Virus record (IMG/VR): IMGVR_UViG_3300021519_000916
Span: 1 to 64,000 of that record
DNA from: a virus
DNA: 64,000 bases
Direction: 5' to 3' (one strand)
Part shown: in pieces, positions 7,206 through 14,437 of the stretch
Position numbering within the stretch: position 1 is the first letter of the stretch
Layout of the letters: each line of letters starts with the position of its first letter
Position numbers and translations under genes: made by a program
The notes under the pieces: generated by a model
Told to the model about the DNA's origin: nothing
Seen by the model: the letters and a program-made list of their open reading frames with translations, nothing else
The model's database searches: none

Positions 7206-7231
7206 AAAAAGCCCACTTTGGTGGGCTTTTT
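7206..7231 (+). terminator. Rho-independent terminator
   Basis: Stem AAAAAGCCCAC (7206-7216) pairs with GTGGGCTTTTT (7221-7231) around a 4-base loop. The stem core is the same as in the terminator at 5841. It ends the HTH gene's transcript. Confidence 0.85.
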
Positions 7232-7253
7232 CATGACTCAGAATAAATATTTA

Positions 7254-7625
7254 ATGCATCGTAGAATCTTTAATTTAGAGTTCGACATCAGAAGTACGGA
7301 TTGGCTTATTGATAAGATCCGTCACCAAGAGATTTACGCTCAAAATCTGTATGCCGCATTGTGCAACAACGAATATGTACCTAAAGATGTATGGGGCATC
7401 CTGAAAAATATACATTGGGACTGTAGCTGGCGCTATGCCGCTGGTATTGTGGCTGATATCCGTGAGCGCGAAGACTATCTAACTTTGTATTGCTCTGGGA
7501 CTAAATTTAAAGGTACAGATTTCTTTGGTTTTGTTGAAGAAAGTTATGTAACCGAAGAAGTTGAAACGGATTTTAATAACATCGGATGGTTATTGCAGAC
7601 CAGAAGATTCGTTGACTTGCCATAG
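7254..7625 (+). CDS. Conserved phage protein, paralogue of the gene at 6352
   Basis: A 123-residue protein with the shared elements AQNLYAALCNN, WGILK, CSWRYAAGIVAD and LYCSG. ATG 7254 is preferred because it gives the same spacing to the conserved core as in the 6352 paralogue; an ATG at 7233 adds 7 residues and lies just after the terminator. The upstream signal is not clear. The duplicate has lost most of the acidic C-terminal region. Function unknown. Confidence 0.65.
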   Translation: MHRRIFNLEFDIRSTDWLIDKIRHQEIYAQNLYAALCNNEYVPKDVWGILKNIHWDCSWRYAAGIVADIREREDYLTLYCSGTKFKGTDFFGFVEESYVTEEVETDFNNIGWLLQTRRFVDLP

Positions 7626-7641
7626 TAATATTTGTTATACT
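7612..7641 (+). promoter_or_regulatory. Sigma70-type promoter predicting a leaderless mRNA
   Basis: TTGACT at 7612-7617, 18-base spacer, TATACT at 7636-7641, with the ATG of the next gene only 5 bases after the -10 (7647). The -35 lies inside the end of the previous gene. Confidence 0.7.
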
Positions 7642-7646
7642 GTTGT

Positions 7647-7997
7647 ATGGCAATTAATACATTACCAACTAACACCAACATTCCGTTATATACCACCGCC
7701 GGCCCCATCTCTCCGTATATCTTTAATACCACCGGAGTCAACAGCATTTCAACAGGTTTCGCCGGAGATACCAAAATACATATTAATGGGAAAGATGCTG
7801 ATCTTGTAATAAACGGAAAGAGCTTTAACGAAACTATGGCCAAGATTGAAGACCGCCTCGGCATCCTTTTTCCCAATCCAGAACTTGAAAAAGAATTTGA
7901 CGAACTACGCCAAGCCGGTGAACACTATAGACAACTTGAAAAGAAATTTTTAGAGCAAAAAAAGGTATTTGATATACTAAAAAATACTGACAAATAA
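7647..7997 (+). CDS. Phage protein with C-terminal coiled coil
   Basis: The 116-residue protein has a beta-rich N-terminal region (about residues 10-60) and a charged coiled-coil C-terminal region from PNPELEKEFDEL to the end. The DADLVINGKSF hinge followed by a PNPELEKE coiled coil occurs in many T4-like phage small proteins of unknown role. The upstream TTG of the open frame is rejected because ATG 7647 lies at the predicted +1. It may oligomerise through the coiled coil. Confidence 0.65.
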   Translation: MAINTLPTNTNIPLYTTAGPISPYIFNTTGVNSISTGFAGDTKIHINGKDADLVINGKSFNETMAKIEDRLGILFPNPELEKEFDELRQAGEHYRQLEKKFLEQKKVFDILKNTDK

Positions 7998-8016
7998 TTC
8001 ACTTACATGTTATAAT
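7987..8016 (+). promoter_or_regulatory. Sigma70-type promoter predicting a leaderless mRNA
   Basis: CTGACA at 7987-7992, 18-base spacer, TATAAT at 8011-8016, and ATG at 8022, five bases after the -10. No ribosome binding site is present. Confidence 0.7.
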
Positions 8017-8021
8017 TGTAT

Positions 8022-8198
8022 ATGACATATCTAACAGTAAACTGTACAAACAAAGATCCAATAGAAATAGCCAATTGGTGCGACAAACAATTTGGTTCAA
8101 CTAACTGGAGTTGGCAAACACAATGGCCCAGTAAATATTGGATTTTTTATCTACCTAACACTAAAGCAGAAACTTTATTTCAACTAAGATGGCGATAA
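8022..8198 (+). CDS. Small Trp-rich phage protein (FxLxW family member 1)
   Basis: This 58-residue protein has an N-terminal beta strand, a helix with ANWCDKQFG, several Trp residues and a C-terminus ETLFQLRWR. The ending Phe-x-Leu-x-Trp after a short helix is shared with other small genes up to 10.86 kb and with recalled T4-like cyanophage proteins. It starts a run of overlapping genes: the codons for its last Arg-Trp-Arg contain the next gene's ATG. Function unknown. Confidence 0.6.
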   Translation: MTYLTVNCTNKDPIEIANWCDKQFGSTNWSWQTQWPSKYWIFYLPNTKAETLFQLRWR

Positions 8199-8443
8199 CG
8201 ATCGAAGTACCATGGGAAAATCCCTACAATAAAAAGGAAGCGTGGAACGAGCTACTGGCGTGGACTGTGGAAGTATTTGGTCTCCCAGGTGACCGTGTAC
8301 AATTTCATCCAACAGAACATTGGATGCGTTTTACATTCGATGATGAAAACGATGCATTAATATTTCAGTTAAAAACAGCTGGACGTAGGATGTCGGATCA
8401 AGATCTCACTGTTGACTTAATGAGCCGGTCGTTGCGGATATAA
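8189..8443 (+). CDS. Small phage protein (FxLxW-like family member 2)
   Basis: An 84-residue protein overlapping the previous gene by 10 bases. It has a Trp-rich helix (AWNELLAWTVEVFG), strands with HWMRFTF and DDENDALIFQLK, matching the family pattern, then an extra 20-residue basic tail. No catalytic motif is visible. Start at 8189 is the only ATG near the preceding stop. Confidence 0.6.
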   Translation: MAITIEVPWENPYNKKEAWNELLAWTVEVFGLPGDRVQFHPTEHWMRFTFDDENDALIFQLKTAGRRMSDQDLTVDLMSRSLRI

Positions 8444-8688
8444 TGGCGCAGATAAAAACCGTGTTACATTCTTTTACTATGGGAGATGTTGAAGACCCAT
8501 ATTTGTATGCGGCTTTTCCTATTAGCAAATGGCAAGAAACAGAACAGGGTAAGTGGGCCAAGGAACACATAGTTGGTGAAGGAGAGTTTGTTTGTATTCC
8601 GGACCCAATGAGTTATGGATTCCGGGTTATAATAACAGGTGTATTTGAAGAAAAAGATCTAACCTATTATAAGTTGAAATGGCAATGA
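8443..8688 (+). CDS. Small phage protein ending in YKLKW
   Basis: The 81-residue protein begins one base over the previous stop. It is beta-rich, with EGEFVCIPDPMSYGFRV in the middle and a C-terminus TYYKLKWQ like its neighbours. The ending helps form the overlapped start of the next gene. It shares only the C-terminus with the FxLxW set, so membership is uncertain. Function unknown. Confidence 0.55.
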   Translation: MAQIKTVLHSFTMGDVEDPYLYAAFPISKWQETEQGKWAKEHIVGEGEFVCIPDPMSYGFRVIITGVFEEKDLTYYKLKWQ

Positions 8689-8963
8689 AGATTAGAAAAA
8701 TTGATTCAAGAAATGAACTGTTTGGTGATTTCAAATGGCAAATAAAAATGGATGTCAAATCGTTTCTAGACGTCAGGGATTGGTGTTATACTACATGGGG
8801 GCCAGCAGTAGAATATCAATGGTGGAATACCTTTGGAAAAGAAAAAGGTTGTGATAATTGGTCATTTGATACATTCCAAATTGAAAGATTTAAAATACGT
8901 ACAGCTAAAATATACCTTAAAGATGATGCCGAGTTAAGTATGTTTCATTTAAAATGGAATTAA
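8679..8963 (+). CDS. Small Trp-rich phage protein (FxLxW family member 3)
   Basis: A 94-residue protein starting at ATG 8679 (10-base overlap) or ATG 8685. It has VRDWCYTTWG, comparable to NWCDKQFG in member 1, then several Trp residues and the ending MFHLKWN. The shared Trp-Cys helix and Phe/Met-x-Leu-x-Trp tail support common ancestry with the 8022 gene. Function unknown. Confidence 0.6.
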   Translation: MAMKIRKIDSRNELFGDFKWQIKMDVKSFLDVRDWCYTTWGPAVEYQWWNTFGKEKGCDNWSFDTFQIERFKIRTAKIYLKDDAELSMFHLKWN

Positions 8964-9289
8964 TAATGACCGATGATGAACTAATCGAAGAGATTAAAGG
9001 TATCCAACGTATCGTGATCAATACGGTACATGGAGGCTTTGGCCTAAGTGAGCAAGCATCACGATTGTTTGCACAACGGACTGGTATTACTTATGACCAT
9101 GCTTGGGCTGATAATCTAATTGCTCGAGATGATCCGGTACTTGTTGCCGTAGTGCGTGAATTAGGGGCAGATGCGGATACTCGTTACGCTGAACTTAAGA
9201 TAGTAGAAGTCCCGTATGGTGTAGACTGGCAGATAGAAGAATACGATGGCGTAGAATGGGTTGCGGAGAAACATAGAATATGGCGATGA
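8954..9289 (+). CDS. Phage protein, unknown function
   Basis: This 111-residue acidic protein starts at ATG 8954 (10-base overlap) or ATG 8966. It looks different from its neighbours: a helical N-terminal half with FGLSEQASRLFAQRTG and a beta-rich C-terminal half with VPYGVDWQIEEYDG. The N-terminal DDELIEEIKGIQRI stretch could be a helix. The C-terminus again supplies an overlapping ATG for the next gene. No function recognised. Confidence 0.55.
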   Translation: MELIMTDDELIEEIKGIQRIVINTVHGGFGLSEQASRLFAQRTGITYDHAWADNLIARDDPVLVAVVRELGADADTRYAELKIVEVPYGVDWQIEEYDGVEWVAEKHRIWR

Positions 9290-9660
9290 AAAACATATTT
9301 GTGATTACTGCACAGCACAAAAGGCGCCCAAAGTATATAGTAACATGGCCGGGATACGGTTCATTACGGAAACCTAGTTCTATCTATATATTATTAAACT
9401 GGATAAGCAATACCAAAGCATTTAACATTGTTCTTGGTAATCAGAACAATCAACTAACACTCAACGATTTGCTATACGTGTCCTCTACTAAAGAACTAAT
9501 AACCAATTATATCATGGAACGACTAATAATTGTTAACTATGTAATATTTGATTTGTTAACCGATGCAGAAACATTTATTGATTGTGCAGAAAAAGATATT
9601 GTTTGGCGTATTCTAACAAAAGAACATACCACAACCATTGGTGATTTATTGGGGCCATAA
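9280..9660 (+). CDS. Phage protein, unknown function
   Basis: A 126-residue protein overlapping its upstream neighbour by 10 bases; ATG 9280 or 9286 can start it. It is alternately hydrophobic and Asn/Lys-rich, with LLNWISNTKAFNIVLG and a C-terminal DIVWRILTKEHTT helix. No membrane helix is long enough to be sure. I do not recognise a family. Confidence 0.55.
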   Translation: MAMKNIFVITAQHKRRPKYIVTWPGYGSLRKPSSIYILLNWISNTKAFNIVLGNQNNQLTLNDLLYVSSTKELITNYIMERLIIVNYVIFDLLTDAETFIDCAEKDIVWRILTKEHTTTIGDLLGP

Positions 9661-9662
9661 CT

Positions 9663-9839
9663 ATGATTTATAAAGGACCACAAGGACCATGGATGCCATA
9701 TTTTACTCGGAAGCCACGTAAAATTAAAGGTAAATGGTACTGGCTTACTACTGTATATCGTAGAGAACGCAATCCAATAGTTTGGCCGCATCAAGGATAT
9801 GAGTTTGGTGACGGTTTTGATCTGCTGAAAGATGCATGA
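9663..9839 (+). CDS. Very small basic phage protein
   Basis: A 58-residue ORF fills the gap between two genes: ATG at 9663, two bases after the previous TAA, and a TGA overlapping the next ATG (ATGA). It is Trp/Tyr/Lys-rich (KIKGKWYWL, PHQGYEFGDG), with ten or more aromatic residues. A close fit between neighbours and a normal composition support it being real. Function unknown. Confidence 0.55.
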   Translation: MIYKGPQGPWMPYFTRKPRKIKGKWYWLTTVYRRERNPIVWPHQGYEFGDGFDLLKDA

Positions 9840-10063
9840 AAAAAGTAGAAATGTGGCCACCACCAGACCAGTGGACTGAAGTCATTATAAAATGGGACGA
9901 AGTATTACAGCATCCATACATACCAATTAGAAAACTGTTAGATTGGGTTGATACTGCCCCGGGTGGTGAATACCATTTAAGTGGATACAAAGCTACAGAG
10001 GGATTTTCATTTCGGTTTAAGCGTGATCGAGACGCTGTACTATTTCGGTTATATTGGTCCTGA
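9836..10063 (+). CDS. Small phage protein (FxLxW family member 4)
   Basis: A 75-residue protein starting with an ATGA overlap. It has a Trp-rich N-terminal half (MWPPPDQWTEV, LLDWVDTAPGG), a FSFRFKRDRDAVLF strand-helix and the family ending FRLYWS. The stretch 'F.F..(R/D)DA.LF.L.W' matches recalled T4-like phage proteins. Function unknown. Confidence 0.6.
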   Translation: MKKVEMWPPPDQWTEVIIKWDEVLQHPYIPIRKLLDWVDTAPGGEYHLSGYKATEGFSFRFKRDRDAVLFRLYWS

Positions 10064-10088
10064 CACAATATTCAATGGATGCTATAAT
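10060..10088 (+). promoter_or_regulatory. Sigma70-type promoter with extended -10
   Basis: CTGACA at 10060-10065, 17-base spacer, TATAAT at 10083-10088 preceded by ATGC, giving the TGn extended -10. It precedes the gene at 10118. Confidence 0.75.
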
Positions 10089-10117
10089 ATACATACTTAA
10101 TTAAATAAAGGTTTATC

Positions 10118-10651
10118 ATGATTACTATGAAAGAATGGATGGAATTAGTAGACTATAAAATTACCGAAGGCGGTGATTATGGTTGGTCGTGTTACGGCCC
10201 TAATAGCTACAGCTTAGATAGTTGGAACGGTGTTCACGGAGAAGGTGGCTATAGTTTTAATATTGTGTTCAGCACAAAGAGCCAAAAGGTCTACGAAGTT
10301 AGTATGTGTGACTACACTAACAACCGTGCCTATCGTATGATCAATCCAGACTATGTTAAAAAACATGCCAAAGAAGCCAAAGCTCGAGACGTCAACTTAA
10401 ACGAAGCGTGGGAAGATATTGACTATGTTAATTTAGACGTGGAAGCCGATTGGATTGAAAAAGCCAAAGCAATTGCATCTGGTCAACCATACGATACTCG
10501 TGTGCAGATAGAGGTTAATTTTTCGGACGACGAGATGGCGCGGTATATGAAATTAGCGCACGAGCGTGATATGACTTTTAACGACTTTGTTGAAGAAGCA
10601 TTGCGTCATGCTATTGAGTCGCCCGATCAATTGGAATTTAACAAGCCGTGA
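10118..10651 (+). CDS. Phage protein with possible C-terminal ribbon-helix-helix domain
   Basis: The 177-residue protein starts at ATG 10118 after an AAAGGTTT site. The first 110 residues contain an aromatic beta-rich domain (YGWSCYGPNSYSLDSWNG) unlike known families. The last 45 residues read QIEVNFSDDEMARYMKLAHE, then DFVEEALRHAIE: one beta strand and two helices, as in CopG/Arc ribbon-helix-helix DNA-binding domains. If right, it may be an autoregulated DNA-binding protein. Confidence 0.55.
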   Translation: MITMKEWMELVDYKITEGGDYGWSCYGPNSYSLDSWNGVHGEGGYSFNIVFSTKSQKVYEVSMCDYTNNRAYRMINPDYVKKHAKEAKARDVNLNEAWEDIDYVNLDVEADWIEKAKAIASGQPYDTRVQIEVNFSDDEMARYMKLAHERDMTFNDFVEEALRHAIESPDQLEFNKP

Positions 10652-10654
10652 TAA

Positions 10655-10858
10655 ATGATTACGTTATCAAAGTACGAGTGGATTCCGTTACAGCAAAGGT
10701 TGGTTGAAGAACACGGCTTGTCTGTAATGAACATAAGTTGGGTGTGTCGTAGAGAATTAGGATTTACAATAAGGTACCATAGACAGTCGGAAACTATAAC
10801 ATGCCTAGATTTTTATGATGATGCCAAGGAAACATTTTTTAGGATAAAATATCTATGA
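10655..10858 (+). CDS. Small phage protein (FxLxW family member 5)
   Basis: A 67-residue protein starting three bases after the previous stop. It keeps the family plan: an N-terminal helix (LQQRLVEEHG), a beta hairpin (GFTIRYHRQSETI) and the ending DDAKETFFRIKYL, where Leu/Tyr replace the usual Leu-x-Trp. Overlaps the next ATG by 4 bases. Function unknown. Confidence 0.55.
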   Translation: MITLSKYEWIPLQQRLVEEHGLSVMNISWVCRRELGFTIRYHRQSETITCLDFYDDAKETFFRIKYL

Positions 10859-11079
10859 TATCTAAGTTGGAATACGGAGAATTTAAAAAACACTATGTCT
10901 GGGTATTATTACAGGCTCCGGATTACCGACTTGGTCAAGCATTCCTTAATTACTTTCCTAAGGTAAGCAAGTTAATGTTAGCTCGTGAGAAAGGCATGCA
11001 AGACGAGTTTCAACTGTTTAATGAAAGAGATCCAAAAAAAGCACAAGAAATTATAAATCAATTCTTATTTGACCATTAA
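10855..11079 (+). CDS. Small helical phage protein
   Basis: The 74-residue protein starts at ATG 10855 (ATGA overlap). It is predicted mostly helical: YGEFKKHYVWVLLQA, LGQAFLNYFPKVSKLM and a C-terminal AQEIINQFLFD. Short proteins with 'FKKHY...GQAF.NYF' are familiar from T4-like phages without known role. The next promoter overlaps its final codons. Confidence 0.6.
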   Translation: MISKLEYGEFKKHYVWVLLQAPDYRLGQAFLNYFPKVSKLMLAREKGMQDEFQLFNERDPKKAQEIINQFLFDH

Positions 11080-11098
11080 TACCATTCAATGCTATAAT
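11069..11098 (+). promoter_or_regulatory. Sigma70-type promoter with extended -10
   Basis: TTGACC at 11069-11074, 18-base spacer, TATAAT at 11093-11098 preceded by ATGC. It lies 45 bases before ATG 11143, which has an AAGGAAG site. Confidence 0.75.
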
Positions 11099-11142
11099 AG
11101 CATATAAATTGGATTAAATACATATATTATTAAGGAAGCACA

Positions 11143-11982
11143 ATGGCACAGCACGGTAACTATTGGAGTTGTACACCGTTCGCAGATTGGGTTCGCGGCA
11201 CTAAAAAGATCAGTGCCGGCACCAGCGAACAGTGGGATGATTGGACAACTGCCGCACAGATGAAACACAACTTTCGTTACTGGGTGGCAGAAGAAGGACT
11301 CGGACATCTACAAGATTTTGTTACATGGCCTGTAAGGAAAATATATGATATCAAGTACTACATTAACAACCGTTGGGTTAGTCGCACTCATAGTCTTACC
11401 GCTCATGCCCGCGATATTAAACCTGGCAACTGGCAGGATGTGGGGAACCGCTTTTTGCCTTGCTTATTCAATGAGCTGGTTGATTTTGTTGAGGTGGAGT
11501 TAGCCTGGTGGCACATTGCCTGGGATGAAGAAGCCCGTAAGAAATTTAAATCACCTTGGTATGCTACAGGATGGTTCCGTTGGCGCACATGGCGCAGTCC
11601 CGAAGCCGGGCTGGCTAATCTAGAATGGCAACGGCAGCTTCGTTGGACAGAAGATGAAGTTGGTAAGGACTTTAAAGGTCTAGGCGAGCTTACCCAACAA
11701 GCAGTCAAAGCACAGGAGATCCTGGACTTGTATACTTGGTGGACTCAAACTTATCGTAATCGTCCAGATGCTTATGATGCCAGTGGTTGGTCTGCTTACT
11801 GCGAGACAAGCCGTATAGCCAACGGTGGAAAACTAAGTTGGAGTGGTGACAAGAGTCCCGAACTTAAAAACATGAGCACCAAGGCGCATAAGCTACTGCA
11901 AAAGATTGAAGCGGCTTATGAAAAAGAAGATGAAGCCATGATGATCCGTCTTATCAAAGTCAGACATGGGTTGTGGACGTAA
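11143..11982 (+). CDS. Large conserved phage protein, unknown function
   Basis: This 279-residue protein is very rich in Trp and looks soluble and mostly helical. Notable segments are YWSCTPFADWVRGTKK at the start, DIKYYINNRWVSRTHSL near residue 75, a NRFLPCLFNELVDFVE helix near residue 105 and ASGWSAYC near residue 215. The same signature occurs in unknown proteins of several large phages. Ligand residues for a metal or nucleotide are not obvious. It has its own promoter and AAGGAAG site, suggesting early or middle expression. Confidence 0.7.
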   Translation: MAQHGNYWSCTPFADWVRGTKKISAGTSEQWDDWTTAAQMKHNFRYWVAEEGLGHLQDFVTWPVRKIYDIKYYINNRWVSRTHSLTAHARDIKPGNWQDVGNRFLPCLFNELVDFVEVELAWWHIAWDEEARKKFKSPWYATGWFRWRTWRSPEAGLANLEWQRQLRWTEDEVGKDFKGLGELTQQAVKAQEILDLYTWWTQTYRNRPDAYDASGWSAYCETSRIANGGKLSWSGDKSPELKNMSTKAHKLLQKIEAAYEKEDEAMMIRLIKVRHGLWT

Positions 11983-11999
11983 CAGTAACTGAGAACAAA

Positions 12000-12830
12000 A
12001 TGCACATTAATTTAATTAGCGACATACATTTAGAATTTGCAGATCTTACATTGCCCGGTGGCGATGTATTGATTCTATCTGGTGATGCTTGCGAGGCAAA
12101 AAACTTTAAAAAAGGCATGTATAATAAAGACATGGTTTTGCTTGAACACGAGCGCGACGATCGTCGCCCCGATAGGTTTAACAGGTTCTTGGAAGAGGAA
12201 TGTTCTAAGTATGCCCACGTGATATATGTTATGGGAAACCACGAACACTACGGGTTCCAATATCAAAAGACGTATGCTCATATTAAAGAACAGTTGCCTC
12301 CTAACATGCATCTGCTGGAAAATGAAACCTACGAATTAGAGGACGTAACCTTTGTGGGTGCCACATTGTGGACTGATATGAACAAAAACGATAATCTTAC
12401 AATTTTCCATATGAAGTCTGCCATGAATGATTATCGCCAAGTTACCATGTTTAACGAAGCAAAGAATACCTATCATCGGCTAACACCAGAACGCACAGTA
12501 GCAGACCATTACAAGTCACGTAACTATATCCGCGAGACTGTGGAAGCAAACCCCACAGGTAAAGTTGTAGTGGTGACGCACCATGCACCTAGCAAGGCCA
12601 GTATTAAGCCATGGTATCAAGACGATCATTTAATGAATGGTGCTTATAGTTCAGACCTGAGTGAGTTTATTTTAGATAACCCACAGATCAAAGTGTGGAC
12701 TCATGGACATACGCACGATACATTTGATTACATGATTGGTAGCACTCGTATTATGTGCAATCCACGTGGTTATGCTGGTTACGAGGAACGGGCACGGGAA
12801 TTTGACCCGGCGTTTGGATTTGACGTATAA
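12000..12830 (+). CDS. Calcineurin-like metallophosphoesterase
   Basis: A 276-residue protein starting at ATG 12000. All metallophosphoesterase blocks are present: SDIHLEF at residues 7-13 (Asp8, His10), LSGDAC near residue 31, MGNHEHYG near residue 76, VVTHHAP near residue 190 and THGHTHDTF near residue 235. These residues bind two metal ions and hydrolyse phosphoesters. Phage members act on nucleotides, nucleic acid 3'-ends or signal nucleotides; the substrate here is unknown. No signal peptide, so cytoplasmic. It follows the unknown 279-residue gene by 17 bases and may share its promoter. Confidence 0.85.
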   Translation: MHINLISDIHLEFADLTLPGGDVLILSGDACEAKNFKKGMYNKDMVLLEHERDDRRPDRFNRFLEEECSKYAHVIYVMGNHEHYGFQYQKTYAHIKEQLPPNMHLLENETYELEDVTFVGATLWTDMNKNDNLTIFHMKSAMNDYRQVTMFNEAKNTYHRLTPERTVADHYKSRNYIRETVEANPTGKVVVVTHHAPSKASIKPWYQDDHLMNGAYSSDLSEFILDNPQIKVWTHGHTHDTFDYMIGSTRIMCNPRGYAGYEERAREFDPAFGFDV

Positions 12831-12848
12831 TTAATTTTCGTGTATAAT
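12820..12848 (+). promoter_or_regulatory. Sigma70-type promoter with start codon at +1
   Basis: TTGACG at 12820-12825 (inside the end of the phosphoesterase gene), 17-base spacer, TATAAT at 12843-12848. The ATG at 12856 sits 8 bases after the -10, at the expected +1. Confidence 0.7.
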
Positions 12849-12855
12849 ATAATTA

Positions 12856-13218
12856 ATGGAAACTAATATGAATGAAATTTGGACAATAGCAATCCAATGT
12901 ATATTTTGGTATTTTGGTATTAAATTAGTCATGCATTTTATTTCAACCTACTTGGGAAATAGGCTTGAAATGAAGCGTCAGATAATTAAACATTTTAACG
13001 AAGTCACGCATCAAGTTGAAATTGAAAGTGCCGGCAACGTACAATATTGGTTTGATAAAGATACTAAGCAATTTATTGCACAAGGCACTACACGAGCAGA
13101 AATTATCTCTGTATTGAAGAGCCATTGGCATGATCACTTATTTTTAGTTAGTGATAATGAACTATTGGTGGGTCCGGAATTCACTCCGGTTAATCCAAAC
13201 GTAAAGGATACAGTATGA
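12856..13218 (+). CDS. Membrane-anchored phage protein, unknown function
   Basis: The 120-residue protein has one N-terminal membrane helix (about residues 8-32, IWTIAIQCIFWYFGIKLVM) and a cytoplasmic or periplasmic domain of about 85 residues with no known motif. Start at ATG 12856 is leaderless; ATG 12868 is an alternative. It begins a short membrane-associated operon with the next two genes (4-base overlaps). Function unknown. Confidence 0.6.
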   Translation: METNMNEIWTIAIQCIFWYFGIKLVMHFISTYLGNRLEMKRQIIKHFNEVTHQVEIESAGNVQYWFDKDTKQFIAQGTTRAEIISVLKSHWHDHLFLVSDNELLVGPEFTPVNPNVKDTV

Positions 13219-13559
13219 GCGAAATAGCACAGGGAATTATGATTGATAACGAGTATAAAGATGCGGTGTCGTACACCATTGCGTGTTCTTGCACAGATAC
13301 CGATCACCAAGTCCACATGTGGATTGAAGTGGATGGAGATCCTGAATGTAACGATATTACATTAACGTTTTTTGTTAACACCACTACTCCGTTTTGGAAA
13401 AAAGGGTTTAGTCGACTTAAAGCGGCCTGGGATATTTTAGTAAAAGGGTATAGGGAAGATCAGCACTCGCTTGTTTTAAAACGAGATTCTGCACTTAACG
13501 TAGCCCATGCAATTAAAGAAACTGTTTTTAAACTTGATAAACTAAGGGAGTCACTATGA
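13215..13559 (+). CDS. Conserved phage protein, unknown function
   Basis: A 114-residue soluble protein. Its N-terminal half is beta-rich (YTIACSCTDTDHQVHMWIEV, ITLTFFVN) and its C-terminal half is a long amphipathic segment (FSRLKAAWDILVKGY, ALNVAHAIKE). I recall this split from T4-like phages, where it is unannotated. It overlaps both neighbours by 4 bases, so it is co-translated with two membrane proteins. Confidence 0.6.
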   Translation: MSEIAQGIMIDNEYKDAVSYTIACSCTDTDHQVHMWIEVDGDPECNDITLTFFVNTTTPFWKKGFSRLKAAWDILVKGYREDQHSLVLKRDSALNVAHAIKETVFKLDKLRESL

Positions 13560-13792
13560 CATTGAAACAAAAAGCAATTATTCGTGCTATGTGCGTATTT
13601 GGCGTTGCGGCACTGAGTGCAATTATAGTAAATGTAATTCTACATTTTGTACCAGCAGTAACTATTGGGACAATTTTTGTAGCAGGTGTTGCATGTTTTC
13701 TATTTTATGTTTGCTACAGTATTTCACTAGGCCAACTTGAAGCAGAGGAAAGTATCGCAAAAATGTCCCAGAAATTTCAAGAGACAAAATAA
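13556..13792 (+). CDS. Small two-helix membrane protein
   Basis: The 78-residue protein has two membrane segments, about residues 9-32 and 35-57, and a charged coiled-coil C-terminus (LEAEESIAKMSQKFQETK). Overlaps the upstream gene by 4 bases and its stop overlaps the next start by 1. It might be a small membrane effector or holin-like protein, but it is not beside the endolysin, so lysis is unlikely. Confidence 0.55.
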   Translation: MTLKQKAIIRAMCVFGVAALSAIIVNVILHFVPAVTIGTIFVAGVACFLFYVCYSISLGQLEAEESIAKMSQKFQETK

Positions 13793-14181
13793 TGTCAATG
13801 CATTTGGCACATCCTGCTCTAAGCACTACCGGAAAGAAAAAGGGTAAACCTAAATTTCGCAATGCCGATGAAGCACGTAAGTCACGCGAACGTGAAGCGT
13901 CGTGGAAAGAATTACAGAAAAAATGGGCATTAGAAGTAGATGCAACAAAACGTAAACGTGGGCTTTCTGCAGAAGTGTGGAATCCCCCCGAGCGTACTTA
14001 TAGAGGTGCAAATGATCCAAAAATCCCAAGCAAAATAACAAGTTGGGATCCATGTGTTATGCCAACCCCAAAAGTTTATACGGGCAATATGGTCAAAGGT
14101 ATTGCTACCATGCACAAATCAAATGCTGTCCCGGTCTTTTCTAATCAAGAGGCAGTTGAGATAAGTAATATGCGTAGATAA
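13792..14181 (+). CDS. Conserved basic phage protein, unknown function
   Basis: A 129-residue protein starting MSMHLAHPALSTTGKKKGK, with a Lys/Arg/Glu-rich helical stretch up to residue 60 and a C-terminal half with DPKIPSKITSW, KVYTGNMVKGIATMHKSN and a SNMRR end. The same blocks are familiar from small proteins of aquatic T4-like phages. It lacks enzymatic motifs and may bind nucleic acid by charge; that is inference. Confidence 0.65.
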   Translation: MSMHLAHPALSTTGKKKGKPKFRNADEARKSREREASWKELQKKWALEVDATKRKRGLSAEVWNPPERTYRGANDPKIPSKITSWDPCVMPTPKVYTGNMVKGIATMHKSNAVPVFSNQEAVEISNMRR

Positions 14182-14215
14182 CATTAAAGGACTATAGCAC
14201 AAATTATGAGTAAGC

Positions 14216-14434
14216 ATGAGTAAAGAAGATTTGTTACGGATGTCGGGCGTAGTAGAGGAAGTATTACCAAACGCTATGTTTAGGGTAGTCCTTGAAAATA
14301 ATCACAAAATTACCGCTATAATTGGTGGTAGACTAAGACAAAATAATATACGTATATTAATGGGCGATGCAGTGGAAGTCGAGATGAGCCCATACGACAT
14401 GACCAAGGGTCGTGTAGTATATCGCAATAAATAA
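14216..14434 (+). CDS. infA: Translation initiation factor IF-1
   Basis: The 72-residue protein matches bacterial IF-1 (also 72 residues) across its length: [27 protein letters not shown], an [13 protein letters not shown] stretch and a C-terminal [14 protein letters not shown]-1 is an OB-fold protein that occupies the 30S A-site with IF-2 and IF-3 during initiation. Lys-Arg residues contacting 16S rRNA are largely kept. Second-codon Ser replaces Ala. A phage copy could favour phage mRNA initiation late in infection. It is followed within 4 bases by the superoxide dismutase gene. Confidence 0.92.
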   Translation: MSKEDLLRMSGVVEEVLPNAMFRVVLENNHKITAIIGGRLRQNNIRILMGDAVEVEMSPYDMTKGRVVYRNK

Positions 14435-14437
14435 TAT

